Below, one piece after another: positions 1 through 6,561 of a stretch of 16,680 nucleotides of DNA. Each line of letters opens with the position of its first letter. The stretch's first letter is position 1. A program made the translations under genes and the position numbers. The notes under the pieces are model-generated. The model was given only the letters and a program-made list of their open reading frames with translations, was not told where the DNA came from and made no database searches. This DNA comes from DASZHJ01 sp035581425 (lineage in GTDB: Bacteria > Pseudomonadota > Alphaproteobacteria > ATCC43930 > CGMCC-115725), in the NCBI GenBank assembly GCA_035581425.1, contig DATJVP010000165.1, positions 1-16,680 on the forward strand, read 5' to 3'.

Positions 1-650
1 AGGCGCAGCATGGTGACGCCGTGCTCGACGACGGTCTCGACGGGGACGAGATGCGTCATCTCGAGCTTGTGCGGCACTTTGAAGAGTACGCCGCGCTTAT
101 AGCGCGCCTGCCCCGCCTTCGAGAGCGTGGCCCAGGCGCCGTACCGCGCGGCAAGCTCGAGCGCCGACGCGTACTCGCCCTCGGCCTCCATCCAGCGCGC
201 GACATGGGCGGCGTAGCTCTCTTCCGTGAGCGGCTCGCCGATAAGAGCCTCGAGTTCGCGGCCGAGCGCGGGGCCGTCGAGCGCCTCGGCGGCCTCCGGC
301 GCCACGCCCTTGACCGCGCGGCGCTGCACGAAGAGTCGCTTTACCCCATAGAGCGGCGCCAGCGCGTGGTGCCGCGCCTGCAGCGCGCGAACCTCGGCCG
401 CAATGCCAAAGAGCGCGCCGACGAAATCCTCGAGATGCGGCGCCAGGTCGATCAGAAGCTGCGAGTGAACCTTCGCCTCGACAGCGGCGGGCGCCGCGCG
501 CGCAGTCACCAGCCGATTGTGGAGCTCGACATCGGCGGCGGCGAGATGCGCGATGAAGGCTGCATCCAGTCGCTCAAGGCCCTCTCGTCGGTAGAGGTCG
601 GCGAACGAGAGTCCGTGCTGGAGAACGAGCCCGCCCGTCACGCCTACCAT
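1..650 (-). CDS. Large FAD-dependent (glutamate synthase-like) oxidoreductase, N-terminal part, cut by window edge
   Basis: The reverse-strand frame opens with ATG at 650 and stays open to the window edge, giving 216 residues without a stop. The fragment starts MVGVTGGLVLQHGLSFADLY and carries ELHNRLVTARAAP, LAPHLEDFVGALFGI and VKRLFVQRRAVKG. I recognise these from the N-terminal region of roughly 1,100-residue alphaproteobacterial proteins annotated as pyridine nucleotide-disulfide oxidoreductase or glutamate synthase small-subunit-like. In those, Fe-S cysteines and FAD/NAD(P) Rossmann domains follow; that part is outside the window, so the redox function is inference. The ATG overlaps the last 7 bases of the upstream small membrane-protein gene, and no strong Shine-Dalgarno is visible, so translational coupling is likely. 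The opposite strand also has a 226-codon open frame here, but it is Arg-rich and resembles no family. The substrate is unknown. Confidence 0.65.
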   Translation of the reverse strand, partial: MVGVTGGLVLQHGLSFADLYRREGLERLDAAFIAHLAAADVELHNRLVTARAAPAAVEAKVHSQLLIDLAPHLEDFVGALFGIAAEVRALQARHHALAPLYGVKRLFVQRRAVKGVAPEAAEALDGPALGRELEALIGEPLTEESYAAHVARWMEAEGEYASALELAARYGAWATLSKAGQARYKRGVLFKVPHKLEMTHLVPVETVVEHGVTMLR

Positions 651-937
651 CCCGTCAGCGCCATGAAGAACGCTTCCCATCGAAGCGGGCGCCAACCGTA
701 GATACGGGCGAGCACTGCGTAGGCGATCGCCAGGACGACATAAGCGGAGATCCCCGCGAGCATGCCGATCCCCCAATTGGCCGCGAGGAACGCCACGCCG
801 ATGCCAATCGCAGCGGCCGGCGCATAGAGCCACCCATCGGCGAGCGCATCCCAATCGAGCAGCCACTTTAGAAACGAAGGATGCTCCGAGCACGGATCGG
901 ACTCGGGGGGCGTCGGTTCAGACATGAATCGGTCCAT
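644..937 (-). CDS. Small two-helix membrane protein, function unknown
   Basis: A 97-residue protein I do not recognise. A polar, Pro/Glu-rich N-terminus (about 1-20) leads into an amphipathic FLKWLLDWDAL stretch. Two hydrophobic segments follow at about 38-55 and 58-79, joined by a very short turn, and the tail is Trp-rich (GWRPLRWEAFFMALTGW). This predicts an inner-membrane hairpin with a basic loop after the second helix. The ATG at 937 has GAGG at 940-943, only two bases upstream. An internal ATG at 925 (MSEPTPP) is an alternative start with GAGG 14 bases away, so neither spacing is ideal. The stop TAG (644-646) lies inside the first codons of the FAD oxidoreductase, implying coupled translation and possibly a membrane partner or anchor for that enzyme. 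The overlap and hydrophobicity pattern make a real gene more likely than a chance frame. The function is not known. Confidence 0.7.
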   Translation of the reverse strand: MDRFMSEPTPPESDPCSEHPSFLKWLLDWDALADGWLYAPAAAIGIGVAFLAANWGIGMLAGISAYVVLAIAYAVLARIYGWRPLRWEAFFMALTGW

Positions 938-947
938 GGCCTCGTTC

Positions 948-961
948 GGGAGCGCGCTCCC
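948..961. repeat. Perfect 14-bp palindrome just upstream of the small membrane-protein gene
   Basis: GGGAGCGCGCTCCC is a perfect inverted repeat. On the minus strand it sits 11 to 24 bases before the ATG at 937, directly upstream of the GAGG ribosome-binding candidate. It could be an operator or an mRNA hairpin affecting initiation. In GC-rich DNA it may also be chance. Confidence 0.3.
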
Positions 962-1020
962 TTACCGAATTGCGGCAGGTTTGTACACGGCTTTACCGCC
1001 GCAGGGCCATGCGTTGAAAG

Positions 1021-1044
1021 CGCAGAAACCCCAGAAACTCTGCG
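1021..1044 (-). terminator. Weak hairpin after the amidohydrolase gene, possible terminator
   Basis: CGCAGA (1021-1026) and TCTGCG (1039-1044) form a six-base stem around a 12-base loop, starting 16 bases past the stop codon of the amidohydrolase. On the minus strand only a short CTTT follows, so this is a poor intrinsic terminator. The loop side also repeats CAGAAAC at 1023-1029 and 1032-1038. Confidence 0.2.
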
Positions 1045-1059
1045 GGTAAGCCGACAGCA

Positions 1060-2319
1060 TCAAGACTTCGCGGGCGTTTCCGCTCCAGCGTTCGCGCGCT
1101 CCAACACGGCGTTCAGGAGCACCGCACAGCCCATGGCTAGATCGTCGGGCTTCGCATCCTCGATCTCGTTGTGGCTGATGCCGCCGACGCAGGGGACGAA
1201 GATCATAGCGGTGGGCGCCACGCGCGCCATATAGACGGCGTCGTGGCCGGCGCCGCTGATAATGTCCATGTGCGGATAACCAAGCGCCTCCGTCGCCTGG
1301 CGCACGGTAGCGACACAGGTCTTGTCGAAGGGAGTCGGCGGGAAATACCAGAATTCCTTCACCTCCAGAGCGAGCCCTATCTTCGCCGCGATCTCGGCGC
1401 AGGCTGCGCGCAGTTCCTTGTCCATTGCGGTCAGTATGGCGTCGTCGGGATGCCGGAAGTCGACGGTGAAGAAGACGCGGCCGGGGATGGTGTTGCGCGA
1501 ATTCGGACTCACCTGCGCGAAGCCCACCGTCGCGCAGGCGTAGGGCGGATGCGCGAGGCCGATGCGGTTCACGGTATCGATCATGCGCGCGGCGCCCACG
1601 AGCGCGTCACGGCGCTTCGGCATGGGTGTCGGCCCCGCGTGCGCCTCCTGTCCGGTGACGGTGATCTCGTACCAGCGCTGTCCCTGCGCGCCCGTGACGA
1701 CGCCGATGGGTTTCTTCTGGTCTTCGAGGATCGGCCCCTGTTCGATGTGAGCCTCGAAATAGGCGCCGACCTTTCTTCCGCCTACGGGCGCCGGGCCGGC
1801 GAAGCCGATGCGCTCGAGCTCCGCACCCATCGTGACGCCCGTGAGATTGTCTGGCCGCTCGAGGCCATAGTTGAGATCGAACACCCCCGCGAAGGCGCCG
1901 GAACCGATCATCGGCGGCGAGAAGCGCGAGCCCTCCTCATTGGTCCAGACCACGACCTCCACGGGTGCTTCGGTCTCATAGCCGAGATCGTTCAGGGTCC
2001 GCACGACCTCGAGCCCCGCGAGCACGCCGTAGACACCGTCGAACTTGCCGCCGGTCGGCTGGGTGTCGAGATGACTCCCCGCGAGCACAGGCGGCAGCTT
2101 CGGGTTCCTGCCGGGCCGTCGCGCGAAGATGTTGCCCATGCGGTCGACGCTGACCTCGCAGCCGGCCTCCTCGCACCACCGCATGAAAAGCTCGCGCCCC
2201 TCGCGGTCGAGATCGGTGAGCGCGAGACGGCAGACACCGCCCTTCTCGGTAGCGCCGATTTTCGCCATCTCCATCAGCGAATGCCAAAGCCGCTCGCCGT
2301 TTATCCTGAGATTTCGCAT
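1060..2319 (-). CDS. Zn-dependent amidase, hydantoinase/carbamoylase family (M20; N-carbamoyl-L-amino-acid hydrolase-like)
   Basis: A 419-residue protein of normal length for the M20 hydantoinase/carbamoylase group. That group covers N-carbamoyl-L-amino-acid hydrolases, allantoate amidohydrolase and beta-ureidopropionase, which cleave a carbamoyl or ureido amide using two metals. Visible metal-site motifs are GSHLDTQ (H83), GKFDGVYG (D94), WTNEEGSRF (E128/E129), EAHIEQGP (H191) and GGISHNE (H383). The dimerisation-domain segment GQEAHAGPTPM (223-233) and the substrate-side SPNSRNTIPG (271-280) and GAGHDA (356-361) are intact, so it should be active. The start MRNLRINGERLW at 2319 matches where relatives begin, although no good Shine-Dalgarno is seen. 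It lies 118 bases downstream of the VOC gene on the same strand, so it may share that operon or have its own promoter. The exact substrate cannot be read from the sequence; N-carbamoyl amino acid is the default. Confidence 0.93.
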   Translation of the reverse strand: MRNLRINGERLWHSLMEMAKIGATEKGGVCRLALTDLDREGRELFMRWCEEAGCEVSVDRMGNIFARRPGRNPKLPPVLAGSHLDTQPTGGKFDGVYGVLAGLEVVRTLNDLGYETEAPVEVVVWTNEEGSRFSPPMIGSGAFAGVFDLNYGLERPDNLTGVTMGAELERIGFAGPAPVGGRKVGAYFEAHIEQGPILEDQKKPIGVVTGAQGQRWYEITVTGQEAHAGPTPMPKRRDALVGAARMIDTVNRIGLAHPPYACATVGFAQVSPNSRNTIPGRVFFTVDFRHPDDAILTAMDKELRAACAEIAAKIGLALEVKEFWYFPPTPFDKTCVATVRQATEALGYPHMDIISGAGHDAVYMARVAPTAMIFVPCVGGISHNEIEDAKPDDLAMGCAVLLNAVLERANAGAETPAKS

Positions 2320-2351
2320 AGGGTTGAGGCCGCGCCTGGTCCTTCCGAGCT

Positions 2352-2363
2352 CGTCGATCGACG
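2352..2363. promoter_or_regulatory. 12-bp palindrome upstream of the amidohydrolase gene, possible operator
   Basis: CGTCGATCGACG is a perfect palindrome centred about 38 bases upstream of the amidohydrolase ATG at 2319, within the 118-base gap between that gene and the VOC gene. Its position suits an operator, but no convincing -35/-10 pair is seen next to it. Nothing else is recognisable in this gap. Confidence 0.2.
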
Positions 2364-2437
2364 TTGCAGTCTGCCATCAACGAGCGGCCGGCGGGTAGTG
2401 CCGAGTTCGACGGACTTCAACTCCGGGTGCGACGGCC

Positions 2438-2857
2438 TCAGCCGTGCTGCGGCACGTAGATCATCCAGGTGATGCCGAAGCGATCCGCGACCATGCCGAA
2501 GCAAGGCGAGAAGAAGGTCTTCTCCAGCGGCATCCGCACCTGTCCGCCGTCGAGGAGGGCCTCGAACATCCGCCGCGCGTGCGCCTCGTCGTTGGGCGTG
2601 ATCGAGAGCGCGAAGCCCTGGAAGGTCGGCGCACCGCTGCAGTGCCCGTCCGAGGCCATGATCTCGCTGTCGCCAATGCGGAGGCTCGCGTGCATCACCT
2701 TGTTCTCGGAGCCCGGCGGAACCATTCCGGGCTGTGGCGGGCCGGGCATGTCCTTGTATCGCGTGAGCATCACGGCCTCGGCGCCCAAGGATTTGCGATA
2801 GAACTCGATCGCCTCCTCGCAGCGGCCGTCGAAGAATAGATAGGGCTGGACCGGCAT
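2438..2857 (-). CDS. VOC family protein, PhnB-like (glyoxalase fold)
   Basis: A 139-residue protein of usual length for the PhnB-like vicinal-oxygen-chelate group. It starts MPVQPYLFFDGRCEEAIEFY, the typical first beta-alpha unit. KVMHASLRIGDSEIMASD (53-70), a central ALSITPNDEAHARRMFEALLDGG (83-105) and the closing FFSPCFGMVADRFGITWMI (115-133) follow, and together they make the paired beta-alpha-beta-beta-beta modules. Proteins of this group usually lack a proven enzymatic role, so no reaction is assigned. The ATG at 2857 has an excellent ribosome-binding site, GGGAGGAAA, seven bases or less upstream. The gene begins 26 bases after the YciI-type gene, a pairing (VOC plus YciI/DGPF) that is common in bacteria and often joined by an ECF sigma factor. 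No sigma factor gene is present here. Confidence 0.93.
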   Translation of the reverse strand: MPVQPYLFFDGRCEEAIEFYRKSLGAEAVMLTRYKDMPGPPQPGMVPPGSENKVMHASLRIGDSEIMASDGHCSGAPTFQGFALSITPNDEAHARRMFEALLDGGQVRMPLEKTFFSPCFGMVADRFGITWMIYVPQHG

Positions 2858-2883
2858 GTCGTTTCCTCCCGGGGTCGGCGTCG

Positions 2884-3249
2884 CTACTTCCTGCGCGTGT
2901 TTTCCATCTCCTGAAAGCGGTCGAGCGCTTCGCCGGGAGCGAAATCTTCCAGCTCGAAGAGCTGACGCGCCTCGATTTCGGCCTCAGCGCCCTCTCCGTG
3001 CGGATTGGGGAAGCGCCTCGCCCAATCCATAGCTTCCTCCCGCGACTTCACTTTGATCACCGTGTAGCCCGCGATCGGACGCTGCGCGTCGGAAAATGGC
3101 CCGTTCATGACCGTGCGCTCGCCGGCGGAATAACGGATACGCCAGCCCTTGGCGGTCGGCTGCAGGCCGGTTGCGTCGACCAGCGCCCCGGCCTTCAAAA
3201 GCTCCTGGTGATAGGCCGCCATTGCGGCCATCAGAGTCTCGCCGGGCAT
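2884..3249 (-). CDS. YciI/DGPF-domain protein, apparently lacking the first beta strand
   Basis: A 121-residue YciI-like (DGPF) protein: helix ETLMAAMAAYHQELLKAGAL, then RTVMNGPFSD where the family usually has DGPF, then IAGYTVIKVKSREEAMDWARRFP, a typical core. The family normally starts with a hydrophobic strand of the type MKFLCLIKA before a T/S-EAGVMP segment. Here in-frame homology (NADTEAGVMPGE) extends upstream of the first ATG (3249), but the frame then runs through NAGVEIAPF straight into the SDR stop codon (TGA, 3301-3303) with no ATG, GTG or TTG. Translation must therefore begin at 3249 (GAGG nine bases upstream) or at a rare ATT at 3285 (GGAG five bases upstream). Either way strand one is missing or degraded, and the conserved Asp is Asn49. 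It may be a decaying gene or a shortened but functional form. It lies between SDR and VOC, co-directional. Confidence 0.75.
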   Translation of the reverse strand: MPGETLMAAMAAYHQELLKAGALVDATGLQPTAKGWRIRYSAGERTVMNGPFSDAQRPIAGYTVIKVKSREEAMDWARRFPNPHGEGAEAEIEARQLFELEDFAPGEALDRFQEMENTRRK

Positions 3250-3300
3250 GACCCCGGCCTCGGTATCCGCATTAAAAGGTGCAATCTCAACTCCGGCGTT

Positions 3301-4065
3301 TCAAGTGCGGCCGCCGTCCACCACGATGGTTTGCCCCGTCACCATCGCAGCACCAGTGCAAAGAAAGAAGATCACTTCGGCGATGTCCTGCGGCGTCGCC
3401 GCGCGGCCCAGCATGCAGCGCTCGATGTAGCCAGTCTTGCGATCGTCAGGCCACGGCTTCGTCCAAGGAGAGTCCACCAAGCCCGGCGCGACTGCATTGA
3501 CCCGCGCCTCCGGCGCCAGTACGCGCGCGAGCGCGATGGTGAGATTGATGAGTGCGGCCTTGCTCGCGCCATAGGCGATGCTGCTGCCGATGCTGCCGAG
3601 ACCCGCGATCGAGGCGGTGTTGCAGACGGCGCCGCGCGAGGCCTTGAGCGCCGCCACCGCCGCGCGCGTGCACCGGAAGGGCCCGATCAAGTTCGTGTTG
3701 AGGATCGCGCCCCAGAACTCCTCAGTCATTGCGTCGAGCCGCGCGAGGTCGATGGGCGCCGTCAAGCCGGGGCCCGGCGTCCCCGCATTGTTGACCAGAA
3801 AATCCAAATGCCCGAGCCGCTCGATGGCGGATGTCACCATCCGCTCCGCCTCTCCGGGCTGGGCGACATTGCCGGGTGCCGAGACGATCTTGTAGCCGGC
3901 CGCGGCGAGCCGTTTCACAGCCTCCGCCCCGCGTGGGTCCTCCGCGAGATGATTGATCGCCACCGTCGCGCCTGCTCGCGCGAAGAGCTCTACGGTCGCG
4001 AGCCCGATGCCCGAGGCGCCGCCCGTGACCAGCGCTGTCTTTCCCGTGAGGTCGATGGTGATCAT
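3301..4065 (-). CDS. Short-chain dehydrogenase/reductase (SDR, classical)
   Basis: A 254-residue classical SDR, the usual length. Motifs are TGGASGIG (14-21, nucleotide-binding glycines), NNAG (92-95), catalytic Ser152 in NTASIAG, the YxxxK pair Y165/K169 in AYGASKAA, and the C-terminal TGQTIVVDGG. After strand two the sequence reads INHLAEDPRG, without a clear acidic residue, so NAD versus NADP preference is open. It should oxidise or reduce an alcohol/ketone pair, probably a small acid or amino-acid-derived metabolite given its neighbours, but that is inference. The ATG at 4065 (MITIDLTGK) has AGGAG seven to eight bases upstream. The open frame continues 95 codons further upstream, but that part overlaps the preceding enzyme gene and is Arg/Ser-rich noise. 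The gene starts 16 bases after the gamma-glutamyltransferase-family gene and is surely co-transcribed with it. Confidence 0.94.
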   Translation of the reverse strand: MITIDLTGKTALVTGGASGIGLATVELFARAGATVAINHLAEDPRGAEAVKRLAAAGYKIVSAPGNVAQPGEAERMVTSAIERLGHLDFLVNNAGTPGPGLTAPIDLARLDAMTEEFWGAILNTNLIGPFRCTRAAVAALKASRGAVCNTASIAGLGSIGSSIAYGASKAALINLTIALARVLAPEARVNAVAPGLVDSPWTKPWPDDRKTGYIERCMLGRAATPQDIAEVIFFLCTGAAMVTGQTIVVDGGRT

Positions 4066-4081
4066 GCGAGGCTCCTCTTGT

Positions 4082-5665
4082 TCAATACCCGAGCGCGAGC
4101 CCGTCCTTCCGGGGCTCCGAAGCGCCCAGCAGCGTACCGCGCTCGTGGTCGATCCAGATCGCCTGGTTGCCCCCGAGCGGCTTCTTTGGACGCTCGAGAA
4201 CGTGGCCGCGACGCTCGAGCTCGGCGGCGGTCTCCGCTCCGATGGTGCCCTCCAGCTGGAGCTTCCCGTTGATGGCGAAGCTCCGCGGCGCCTCCGCCGC
4301 CTGCTGGAGGTCGTAGCCCTGGTCGAGGATGCGCGAGAGGACGGTCGCATGTCCCGTCGCTTGGTAGTGTCCGCCCATGATCCCGAACGGCATCACCGTG
4401 CGCCCATCCTTGACGAGCATTCCCGGAATGATCGTGTGGAGCGGACGCTTGCGCGGCCCGATCGCGTTGGGATGGCCCGCGACGGTACGGAATATCGAGC
4501 CCCGGCTGTGCAGAATGACACCGCTCCTGGGCGCGGTGATGCCGCTGCCGAACTCCTGGAAGAGCGAGTTGATGAAGGAGATCGCGTTGCGGTCGCGATC
4601 GACCACGCAGAGGTAGATCGTATCCTGGTGCTCGGGTTCGTCCCAGGCGACGGGGTCGGATGCGCGATCTGCAGAGATCGCAGCCCGCGTACGCTCCGAG
4701 CGAGCATCGCCGAGGAATTCCTCGACCGGGACCTTCATCCCCGCGGGGTCGCCGAAATACGCGTCGCGCGCGCGGTATGCGGCCTTCGTGGCTTCCGCCA
4801 TCAGATGGATGCGATCGGTCTCGCTCCATTTCTCGTCCCCGAGCATCATCCCCTCGAGCGTGCGCAGGATCATCAGCGCGGCGAGGCCCTGCCCGTTGGG
4901 CGGACACTCGTAGACGCGATGACCGCGGTAGGGTGCGGAGATCGGCGTTACATATTCACCCCCCGCCGTGGCGAAATCCTCGAGCGTATGCAATCCGCCG
5001 CGCGCGCGGAGCGCCGTGACGATATCCTCGGCAACCTCGCCCTCGTAGAAGGCTTTCGCTCCCTCCTTCGCGAGCTTTCGCAGCGTCGCCGCGAGCAGCG
5101 GCTGACGGTGGAGATCGCCGACGCCGGGAGCGCGGTCGTCGACGAGAAAGACCGCGCGGCTTGCGGGATCGCGCATGAGCTTCTCGACGTCGAGGCTCCA
5201 GTCATAGGCGACGCGCGGTGTCAGCCGCAGGCCTGCCTCCGCCGCCTGGATCGCGGGCTGCAGCAGCTCCGCCATCTCCTTGCTGCCGTGATCGTGATTG
5301 AGGCGGAACCACGCTTCGACAGCGCCGGGCACCGTCACGGCATGAGCGGACTCGATCGGAATCTCCTCGAAATCGCGCTCGCGATACCATGCGAGCTCCG
5401 CGGCTTTGGGAGTACGACCGGAGCCATTGTAGGCGACGGGTAGCCCCGCTTCCGGCGCGTACAGCACGAAACAGTCGCCGCCGATCCCCGTCATGTGCGG
5501 CTCGGCCACGCAGAGGACCGCTGCCGCCGCGATCGCGGCGTCGACTGCATTCCCGCCGCCCTTCAGCACCTCGATCGCGGTGAGCGTCGCCGCGGGATGC
5601 GAGGTTGCAGCCATGGCTTCGCCCGCGACCGCCAGCGAGCGGTTCGGGTGGTGAAAATCACGCAT
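4082..5665 (-). CDS. Gamma-glutamyltransferase family protein (Ntn hydrolase), no signal peptide
   Basis: A 527-residue protein of the gamma-glutamyltransferase family, made as a precursor that cuts itself so that a new N-terminal Thr becomes the nucleophile. That Thr is T349 in EHQDTIYLCVVD. Other family marks are GGGNAVDAAIA (36-46), MTGIGGDCF (58-66), SGRTPKAA (82-89), NGQGLAAL (257-264), SLFQEFGSG (367-375), RKRPLHTIIPGM (405-416) and MPFGIMGGHYQATGH (425-439), which carries the oxyanion Gly pair. The start at 5665 (MRDFHHPNRS) is chosen over an ATG 17 codons upstream because AAGGA lies seven to eight bases before it and homologues begin there. Neither start gives a signal peptide, unlike periplasmic E. 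coli Ggt, so it is probably cytoplasmic and close to the YwrD-type branch. It heads the minus-strand operon and is divergent from the crotonase gene. The substrate could be a gamma-glutamyl or other N-acyl compound. Confidence 0.93.
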   Translation of the reverse strand: MRDFHHPNRSLAVAGEAMAATSHPAATLTAIEVLKGGGNAVDAAIAAAAVLCVAEPHMTGIGGDCFVLYAPEAGLPVAYNGSGRTPKAAELAWYRERDFEEIPIESAHAVTVPGAVEAWFRLNHDHGSKEMAELLQPAIQAAEAGLRLTPRVAYDWSLDVEKLMRDPASRAVFLVDDRAPGVGDLHRQPLLAATLRKLAKEGAKAFYEGEVAEDIVTALRARGGLHTLEDFATAGGEYVTPISAPYRGHRVYECPPNGQGLAALMILRTLEGMMLGDEKWSETDRIHLMAEATKAAYRARDAYFGDPAGMKVPVEEFLGDARSERTRAAISADRASDPVAWDEPEHQDTIYLCVVDRDRNAISFINSLFQEFGSGITAPRSGVILHSRGSIFRTVAGHPNAIGPRKRPLHTIIPGMLVKDGRTVMPFGIMGGHYQATGHATVLSRILDQGYDLQQAAEAPRSFAINGKLQLEGTIGAETAAELERRGHVLERPKKPLGGNQAIWIDHERGTLLGASEPRKDGLALGY

Positions 5666-5694
5666 CAACGGGTCCTTGGTCGGGAAAAATCTCG

Positions 5695-5711
5695 GGACAA
5701 ATCGCTTGTCC
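5695..5711. promoter_or_regulatory. Inverted repeat GGACAA-N5-TTGTCC in the divergent promoter region
   Basis: A perfect six-base inverted repeat with a five-base spacer lies 30 to 46 bases upstream of the gamma-glutamyltransferase-family ATG (5665), inside the 121-base gap shared with the divergent crotonase gene (5787). The TTGTCC arm could also serve as a -35 for the plus-strand operon (TACCCT at 5730-5735, 18-base spacer), but this is weak. The core nearly matches the repeat at 10071-10086. The likely role is a regulator-binding site; this is inference. Confidence 0.5.
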
Positions 5712-5786
5712 GGCACTCTCGCATTGGCCTACCCTGCGCGTCAACCGCACGAAATAAAATTACCCGACATCTGGAGAGTGAGCGGA

Positions 5787-6557
5787 ATGAGCGAGGTTTT
5801 GCTCGAGCGGCCGATCGAGGGCGTCGCGCTGCTGCGGCTTAATCGGCCGGAGCAGCTCAATGCGCTGAACGCCGCGCTGCGCAAGCTGCTGGCGGAGCGC
5901 TTCGCGGAGCTCGCGGCCGACGAGACCGTGCGCGTGATCGTGCTGACCGGCAACGAGAAGGCCTTCGCCGCCGGCGCCGACCTCAAGGAGATGGTGAAAC
6001 TCTCTTCCGTCGATCACTTGCTGCGGAGATCGCACACGCTCTGGCGCTCGATCTCGCAATGTCCCAAGCCTATCGTCGCCGCCATCAACGGCTACGCTTT
6101 CGGCGGCGGGATGGAACTCGCGATGCACTGCGACATCATAATTGCCGGCGAGAGCGCACAATTGGGACAACCGGAGCTGCGGGTCGGGCTCATGCCCGGC
6201 GCGGGCGGAACGCAACGGCTCACTCGCGCGGTCGGCAAGTTCAAGGCCATGAAGATGGTGCTGACGGGAAAGCCGGTTTCCGCATCCGAGGCCTACGAGA
6301 TGGGCCTCGTCTCGGATGTGGTACCGGATGCCGAGGTCCTTCCGGCCGCGCTCAAACTCGCGGAGACGATCGCGGGCATGCCGCCGATTTCCGTTGCGCT
6401 CACGAAGGAGGCGGTGCTCGCGGGCCAGGATGCCTCGCTCGAGACGGGGCTGCTGCTGGAGCGGCGCGCCTTCGAGGTGCTGTTCGCAACCGAGGATTCC
6501 AAGGAAGGCATGCAGGCCTTCATCGAGAAGCGCAAGCCACGTTACAGAGGACGGTGA
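5787..6557 (+). CDS. Enoyl-CoA hydratase/isomerase (crotonase family, PaaF-like)
   Basis: A 256-residue crotonase-family protein of usual size. Oxyanion-hole segments are AFAAGADLKE (59-68) and GYAFGGGMEL (102-111). The two catalytic glutamates of true enoyl-CoA hydratases are both present, E110 in GGGMELAM and E130 in GQPELRVGLMPGAGG, so hydration of a trans-2-enoyl-CoA to 3-hydroxyacyl-CoA is expected. Opening residues MSEVLLERPIEGVALLRLNRP resemble PaaF-like 2,3-dehydroadipyl-CoA hydratases, which fits the 3-oxoadipyl-CoA-type thiolase four bases downstream, but substrate range is not proven. The start at 5787 is preferred: GGAG (5773-5776) lies ten bases upstream, and the 37 extra codons of the longer frame are not family-like. 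It is the first gene of the plus-strand operon. A 3-hydroxyacyl-CoA dehydrogenase, needed between these two steps, is not in the window. Confidence 0.94.
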   Translation: MSEVLLERPIEGVALLRLNRPEQLNALNAALRKLLAERFAELAADETVRVIVLTGNEKAFAAGADLKEMVKLSSVDHLLRRSHTLWRSISQCPKPIVAAINGYAFGGGMELAMHCDIIIAGESAQLGQPELRVGLMPGAGGTQRLTRAVGKFKAMKMVLTGKPVSASEAYEMGLVSDVVPDAEVLPAALKLAETIAGMPPISVALTKEAVLAGQDASLETGLLLERRAFEVLFATEDSKEGMQAFIEKRKPRYRGR

Positions 6558-6561
6558 TCCC

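Noticed and set aside
21..701. 226-codon plus-strand frame at the left edge
   Set aside because: The minus strand in the same place gives a family-like oxidoreductase N-terminus; the plus-strand product is an Arg/Glu-rich shadow.
1171..2472. 433-codon open frame on the plus strand opposite the amidohydrolase gene
   Set aside because: It mirrors a gene with intact M20 metal motifs on the other strand, is rich in Arg, Ala and His with no recognisable domain, and is the usual long antisense frame of GC-rich codon use.
3953..5443. 496-codon open frame on the plus strand opposite the gamma-glutamyltransferase-family gene
   Set aside because: It is antisense to a conserved enzyme, its composition is Arg/Ala/Glu-rich, and no family motif or ribosome-binding site supports it.
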